Source of the DNA: Subtercola boreus
Lineage (GTDB): Bacteria; Actinomycetota; Actinomycetes; Actinomycetales; Microbacteriaceae
Reading direction: 5' to 3'
Assembly: GCF_003399635.1 (NCBI RefSeq)
Contig: NZ_NBXB01000028.1
Location: forward strand, 62,001-126,000
DNA: 64,000 bases
Below, piece after piece: positions 60,583 to 64,000 of the stretch. Position numbers and translations under genes: made by a program. The notes beneath the pieces were generated by a model that saw only the letters and a program-made list of their open reading frames with translations, was not told the origin of the DNA and did not search any database. Within the stretch, counting starts at the first letter, position 1. Each line of letters opens with the position of its first letter.

Positions 60583-61623
60583 TCAGCCGCGGAGGCGGGC
60601 GAGGCGCGCAGCGCGCGCGGCCCGCGTCACCTGCGCGACCACGACGATCACGATCGCCAGGATGAAGACGGCCGACGCCACCACGTTCGCCTCCGCCGGG
60701 ATGCCGCGCGCAGCCGCGATGTAGATGAACTTCGGGAAGGTGTCCACGGCCCCCGAGTTGAAGTTGGTGATGATGAAGTCGTCGAAGCTGAGCGCGAACG
60801 AGAGCAGGGCTGCCGCCGCGATCCCGGGCAGCAGCAGGGGGAACGTGATGCGCCAGAATACCGCCACGGGCGATCCGTAGAGGTCACGCCCGGCCTCCTC
60901 GAGCGCCGGGTCGAGGGACGCCACCCGCGCCTTCACCGTGACCACCACGAAGCTGATGCAGAACATCGTGTGCGCGATGATGATCGTCGCGAGCCCCTTA
61001 TTGACCCCCAGCGACAGGAACTGCGCCGCGAGCCCCGCCCCCAGCACCACTTCGGGCGTCGCCATCGGCAGGAACAACAGAAGCGAGATCGCCGACCGCG
61101 CCCGGAACCGGTAACGCACCAGCGCGATTGCGATCGCGGTCCCGAGGGCGGTAGCCAGCACCGTCGCGACCACTCCGACCAGGATGCTGTTGGCGAACGC
61201 CTCGCAGACACCCTGCGCCGCGCAGACGTTCGTCCACTTGTCGAGGGTGAAACCCTGCCACGCGATGTTCAGCTTGCCCGAATTGTTGAACGAGAACACG
61301 AAGGTGTACGCGATCGGGATCAGCAGGAACAGCAGCGCCAGCGCCGTGTAGACCGGCAGCCCGAGCCCCCGGAACCGGATGCCGCGGCGGCGCCCCGGCG
61401 CAGCCGCACCGCGCCCACCGCCCGCACCCGGACCCGCCACCGGAGCCTCGAGCTCCCGCGCGATGCCGCCGGGCGACGCCGTCGCCAGCCGCGATGCTCC
61501 GTGAGCCGATTCTGCGGACAGCGACCAGGTGACGTCGGCCCCTGTCGCAGACGCACCGCCAGACACCCCCCGCGCCCGCGGCTTCGTCCACGACGGTGCG
61601 CCCGACACCGACTCCGCACTCAT
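60583..61623 (-). CDS. potC: Polyamine ABC transporter permease, PotC type
   Basis: A 346-residue permease with an unusually long N-terminal cytoplasmic part of about 80 residues rich in Ser/Gly/Ala/Arg. About six membrane helices follow (VYTALALLFLLIPIAYTFVF; ANSILVGVVATVLATALGTA). The EAA loop is LEEAGRDLYGSPVAVFWRIT. FSFNNSGKLNIAWQGFTLDK is typical of spermidine/putrescine PotC. The ATG overlaps the potB stop (ATGA). Last gene of the potDABC-like operon. It is convergent with the asparaginase gene. Confidence 0.9.
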   Translation of the reverse strand: MSAESVSGAPSWTKPRARGVSGGASATGADVTWSLSAESAHGASRLATASPGGIARELEAPVAGPGAGGGRGAAAPGRRRGIRFRGLGLPVYTALALLFLLIPIAYTFVFSFNNSGKLNIAWQGFTLDKWTNVCAAQGVCEAFANSILVGVVATVLATALGTAIAIALVRYRFRARSAISLLLFLPMATPEVVLGAGLAAQFLSLGVNKGLATIIIAHTMFCISFVVVTVKARVASLDPALEEAGRDLYGSPVAVFWRITFPLLLPGIAAAALLSFALSFDDFIITNFNSGAVDTFPKFIYIAAARGIPAEANVVASAVFILAIVIVVVAQVTRAARAARLARLRG

Positions 61624-62534
61624 ATCAGGTCCTCCGTTCCGGCCCGCCGCACATAGAAGCCCACGATGATCAGGATGACCGCCATCAGCACGATCGACAG
61701 CGCTGCGGCCACCGGATAGTTCTGCGTCACGAGAAAGTTCGACTCGATCGCATTTCCCACCATCGACGTCTGCGCCGATCCGAGGAAGTCTCCTGACGCG
61801 TTGATGTAGTCGCCGGCGGCCGGGATGAACGTCAGCAGTGTTCCCGACACGATCCCAGGCAGCGACAGCGGAACCGTGATCTTCCGGAAGGTCGTGAACG
61901 GCGACGCGTAGAGGTCGTTGCCCGCCTCGATGAAGCGCACATCCAACCGTTCGAGCGTCGCGTACAGCGGCAGCGTCATGAACGGTATGAAGTTGTACGT
62001 CAGCCCGAAGATCACGGCGAAGGGCGTGCCCGTGATGTGCCCGTCCGACGGGAAGATCGAGAGCGCCTTTAGACCCACCACAATCGGTCCCTCGTCGCTC
62101 ATGATCTGCTTCCAGGCGAGCGTCCGCAGCAGGAAACTGATGAAGAACGGCGCGATCACGAGTGTCAGCAGCAGGCTCTGCACGAGCGGGAAGCCGCGCA
62201 CCTTCACCCCGATGAAGTACGCCAGCGGGTAGCTGATCACCAGTGCGAGCAGTGTCGCCAGCAGCGCGTATCCGAACGCCCGCAGGATGAGCGGCAGGTA
62301 CTGAACCACACTGTCGGTGTAGTTCGACCACTGAAATCCTGCACTGTACTGCCCGATGTCCCCGTTGATCACCGGTTGCTGGAACGACGTGAACACCAGC
62401 GAGATCAGCGGCGTGATGAAGAACAGCAGCAGGTACAGGATGCCCGGAAGCAGCAGCACGAGGGCGATCCAGCTGCGGCGGCGAACGACCGGCCCTGCCG
62501 CAGCCGGTGTGGACGCGAACGCCGAGAACGCCAC
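61620..62534 (-). CDS. potB: Polyamine ABC transporter permease, PotB type
   Basis: A 304-residue permease. The first helix is ALVLLLPGILYLLLFFITPL. Helices continue to AALSIVLMAVILIIVGFYVR. The EAA loop is FIEAGNDLYASPFTTFRKIT, where the ATPase docks. TLAWKQIMSDEGPIV matches the PotB/spermidine permease family. GTG start three bases after the potA stop. Works with PotC, PotA and PotD to import putrescine or spermidine; the exact ligand is not decided by sequence. Confidence 0.92.
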   Translation of the reverse strand: MAFSAFASTPAAAGPVVRRRSWIALVLLLPGILYLLLFFITPLISLVFTSFQQPVINGDIGQYSAGFQWSNYTDSVVQYLPLILRAFGYALLATLLALVISYPLAYFIGVKVRGFPLVQSLLLTLVIAPFFISFLLRTLAWKQIMSDEGPIVVGLKALSIFPSDGHITGTPFAVIFGLTYNFIPFMTLPLYATLERLDVRFIEAGNDLYASPFTTFRKITVPLSLPGIVSGTLLTFIPAAGDYINASGDFLGSAQTSMVGNAIESNFLVTQNYPVAAALSIVLMAVILIIVGFYVRRAGTEDLI

Positions 62535-62537
62535 GCC

Positions 62538-63740
62538 TCAGGCCTTCACCGTCGTCAGAGCGGACGTGGCGACGTCGCCATCGGCACCCGCGGCGGACGC
62601 GGCATCCGCGACACCCGCAGCCGCCTCGGCGGGAGAGTCTTCGAGGCCGAAGCCGTGCTCGACGTTCCAGCTCACCCACACCTCGGCGCCGACGTGCACC
62701 ACCGGCCCGAACACCATGTTCTGCGCGAACACGATCACGTCCCCGATCCCCGGCACGGCGATCGTGTACTGCGTGCTCACCCCGCTGAACGACACGTCGA
62801 TGACGCGCCCCGGCCCGAGCACGTTGACGCCGGATGACGGCGCGGCAGGAGGAGCCGTCAGCAGCAGCAGCTTCTCCGGCCGCACACCGACGGTGACCGT
62901 CCCTGAGCGGCGCGGGGCGCGGGCGGAAGGGATGACCAGCTGCTGCCCGGCGCTGGCAACAGTGAGAGCATCCGGAGTCGACGAGACGACCTCGCCCGTG
63001 AACAGGTTCGACTGCCCGAGGAAGTTCGCAACGAAAGCCGTGCGAGGCAGCTCGTAGAGCTCCTCGGGCGCGCCCATCTGCTCGATCTCGCCCCGGTTCA
63101 TCACCGCGATCGTGTCGGCCATGGTCATGGCCTCCTCCTGGTCGTGGGTGACGTGCAGGAACGTCAGCCCCACCTCGGTCTGGATGTCCTTCAGCTCGAG
63201 CTGCATCTGCCGGCGGAGCTTCAGGTCGAGCGCGCCGAGCGGTTCGTCGAGCAGCAGCAGCGCCGGCCGATTGACCACGGCACGGGCGAGCGCCACGCGC
63301 TGCTGCTGCCCGCCCGAGAGCTGGGCCGGCCGACGCGCGGCGAGGTGATCGAGTTCGACCAGCCGGAGCGCCTCGTGCGCCTTCTCGAGCGGGGACGCGA
63401 TCCCCCGCCGACGGAGCCCGAACGCGACGTTCTCGAGCACACTCATGTGCGGGAACAGCGCATAGGACTGGAACACTGTGTTCACCGGCCGCTGGAACGA
63501 CTTCGTCGACGTCACATCCTTGCCGCCGATGACGATGCGCCCGGCCGTGGGCTCCTCGAGCCCCGCCACCAGCCGGAGAGTGGTCGTCTTGCCGCAGCCC
63601 GAGGGCCCGAGAAGGGCGAAGAACGACCCCGCAGGGATGAACAGATCCAGTGACCGGATCGCGGTGAAGCCCGGAAACGTCTTGGTGATGCCGACGAGTT
63701 CGAGGTCGGCGCCCTTCTCGGCAAAAGTCCCTGCGGCCAT
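62538..63740 (-). CDS. potA: Polyamine ABC transporter ATP-binding protein, PotA type
   Basis: A 400-residue ATPase. Walker A is LLGPSGCGKTTTLRLVAGLE, the signature LSGGQQQRVALARAVV, Walker B LLLLDEPLGALD, and the switch His THDQEEAMTMAD. The TOBE domain follows (VTVGVRPEKLLLLTAP, RVIDVSFSGVSTQYTI). The last about 25 residues form an Ala-rich tail. Starts one base inside the potD stop (TGATG). Confidence 0.93.
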   Translation of the reverse strand: MAAGTFAEKGADLELVGITKTFPGFTAIRSLDLFIPAGSFFALLGPSGCGKTTTLRLVAGLEEPTAGRIVIGGKDVTSTKSFQRPVNTVFQSYALFPHMSVLENVAFGLRRRGIASPLEKAHEALRLVELDHLAARRPAQLSGGQQQRVALARAVVNRPALLLLDEPLGALDLKLRRQMQLELKDIQTEVGLTFLHVTHDQEEAMTMADTIAVMNRGEIEQMGAPEELYELPRTAFVANFLGQSNLFTGEVVSSTPDALTVASAGQQLVIPSARAPRRSGTVTVGVRPEKLLLLTAPPAAPSSGVNVLGPGRVIDVSFSGVSTQYTIAVPGIGDVIVFAQNMVFGPVVHVGAEVWVSWNVEHGFGLEDSPAEAAAGVADAASAAGADGDVATSALTTVKA

Positions 63741-64000
63741 CAGCTGCCCAGCAGCACTTTCTGGAACTGCGCCCCGAAGTCGTTCTCCTCCTGCGCGGAA
63801 AGCGTGCGGAAGACGTGCACGCTCGACAGGGTGTCGGCATCCGGGAAGATCAACTGGTTCGTCGCGAGCTCGGGGTCGATGGCATCCATCGCCTCCTTCG
63901 CTCCGTCGACCGGGCTGATGTAGTTCACCCAGGCGGCCAGGGTCGCGGCGACCTCGGGCTCGTAGTAGTAGTTCATGACCGACTCGGCATTCGCCTTGTG
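63740..64000 (-). CDS. potD: Polyamine ABC transporter substrate-binding protein, C-terminal part
   Basis: Only the last 86 residues are in the window. The segment NAESVMNYYYEPEVAATLAA and YISPVDGAKEAM, with the terminal VFRTLSAQEENDFGAQFQKV, match the C-terminal lobe of PotD-like spermidine/putrescine-binding proteins (N-Y-I-x-P-V-x-G-A). The start and any lipoprotein signal lie beyond the edge. First gene of the pot operon as far as visible. Confidence 0.85.
   Translation of the reverse strand, partial: HKANAESVMNYYYEPEVAATLAAWVNYISPVDGAKEAMDAIDPELATNQLIFPDADTLSSVHVFRTLSAQEENDFGAQFQKVLLGS

Overview
The window is high-GC chromosomal DNA of an actinobacterium, most likely a member of the Microbacteriaceae. 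The lineage is inferred from gene content: a DUF222/HNH gene, a deoC plus paired aldehyde dehydrogenase block, a fused OleBC and a Pls/PosA-type synthetase. Genes are dense. Many neighbours overlap by ATGA or GTGA, and GTG/TTG starts are common. I see no rRNA, tRNA, CRISPR array, insertion sequence or prophage.

Left part (1-25 kb): an FAD oxidoreductase running off the edge, corA, a metallophosphoesterase, a Stealth-type phosphotransferase coupled to a SNF2 helicase, pseudouridine breakdown (psuG plus a PfkB kinase), a GDSL hydrolase, an SDR/DUF2867 protein, a DUF222-HNH gene, and the deoC - aldehyde dehydrogenase - degenerate aldehyde dehydrogenase operon.

Middle (20-49 kb): a recognisable ancestral actinobacterial backbone on the minus strand. 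In transcription order it is dxr, rip1 (M50 protease), ispG, proS, nusA, rnpM, infB, rbfA, then truB and ribF. Lineage-specific cargo lies inside it. A sensor kinase, response regulator and SHOCT gene sit between rip1 and ispG. A MarR/MFS pair and a trypsin-like protease with a zinc ribbon sit before proS. A complete oleA-oleBC-oleD pathway for head-to-head fatty acid condensation occupies the proS-nusA interval, where rimP is usually found. mutY and a PanE-like gene sit between rbfA and truB.

Right part (49-64 kb): an FKBP lipoprotein, then a 1487-residue Pls/PosA-type single-module peptide synthetase (adenylation, carrier, membrane segments and three left-handed-helix condensation-like domains) overlapping an M1 metallopeptidase. 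This resembles the poly-lysine synthase/degrader pairing. A DHA2 exporter, an OsmC protein, gabT plus an asparaginase, and a polyamine-type ABC importer (potC, potB, potA, partial potD) follow.

The most unusual non-coding signal is a family of intergenic palindromes at three convergent gene junctions (25456-25524, 55762-55814, 60494-60542). Their arms differ in sequence but each encloses a loop of exactly 17 nt with a related sequence. A two-copy relative lies at 43092-43222. Tandem repeats also recur at or just after the 3' ends of several genes (corA, rip1, dxr, and inside the SDR gene's end).
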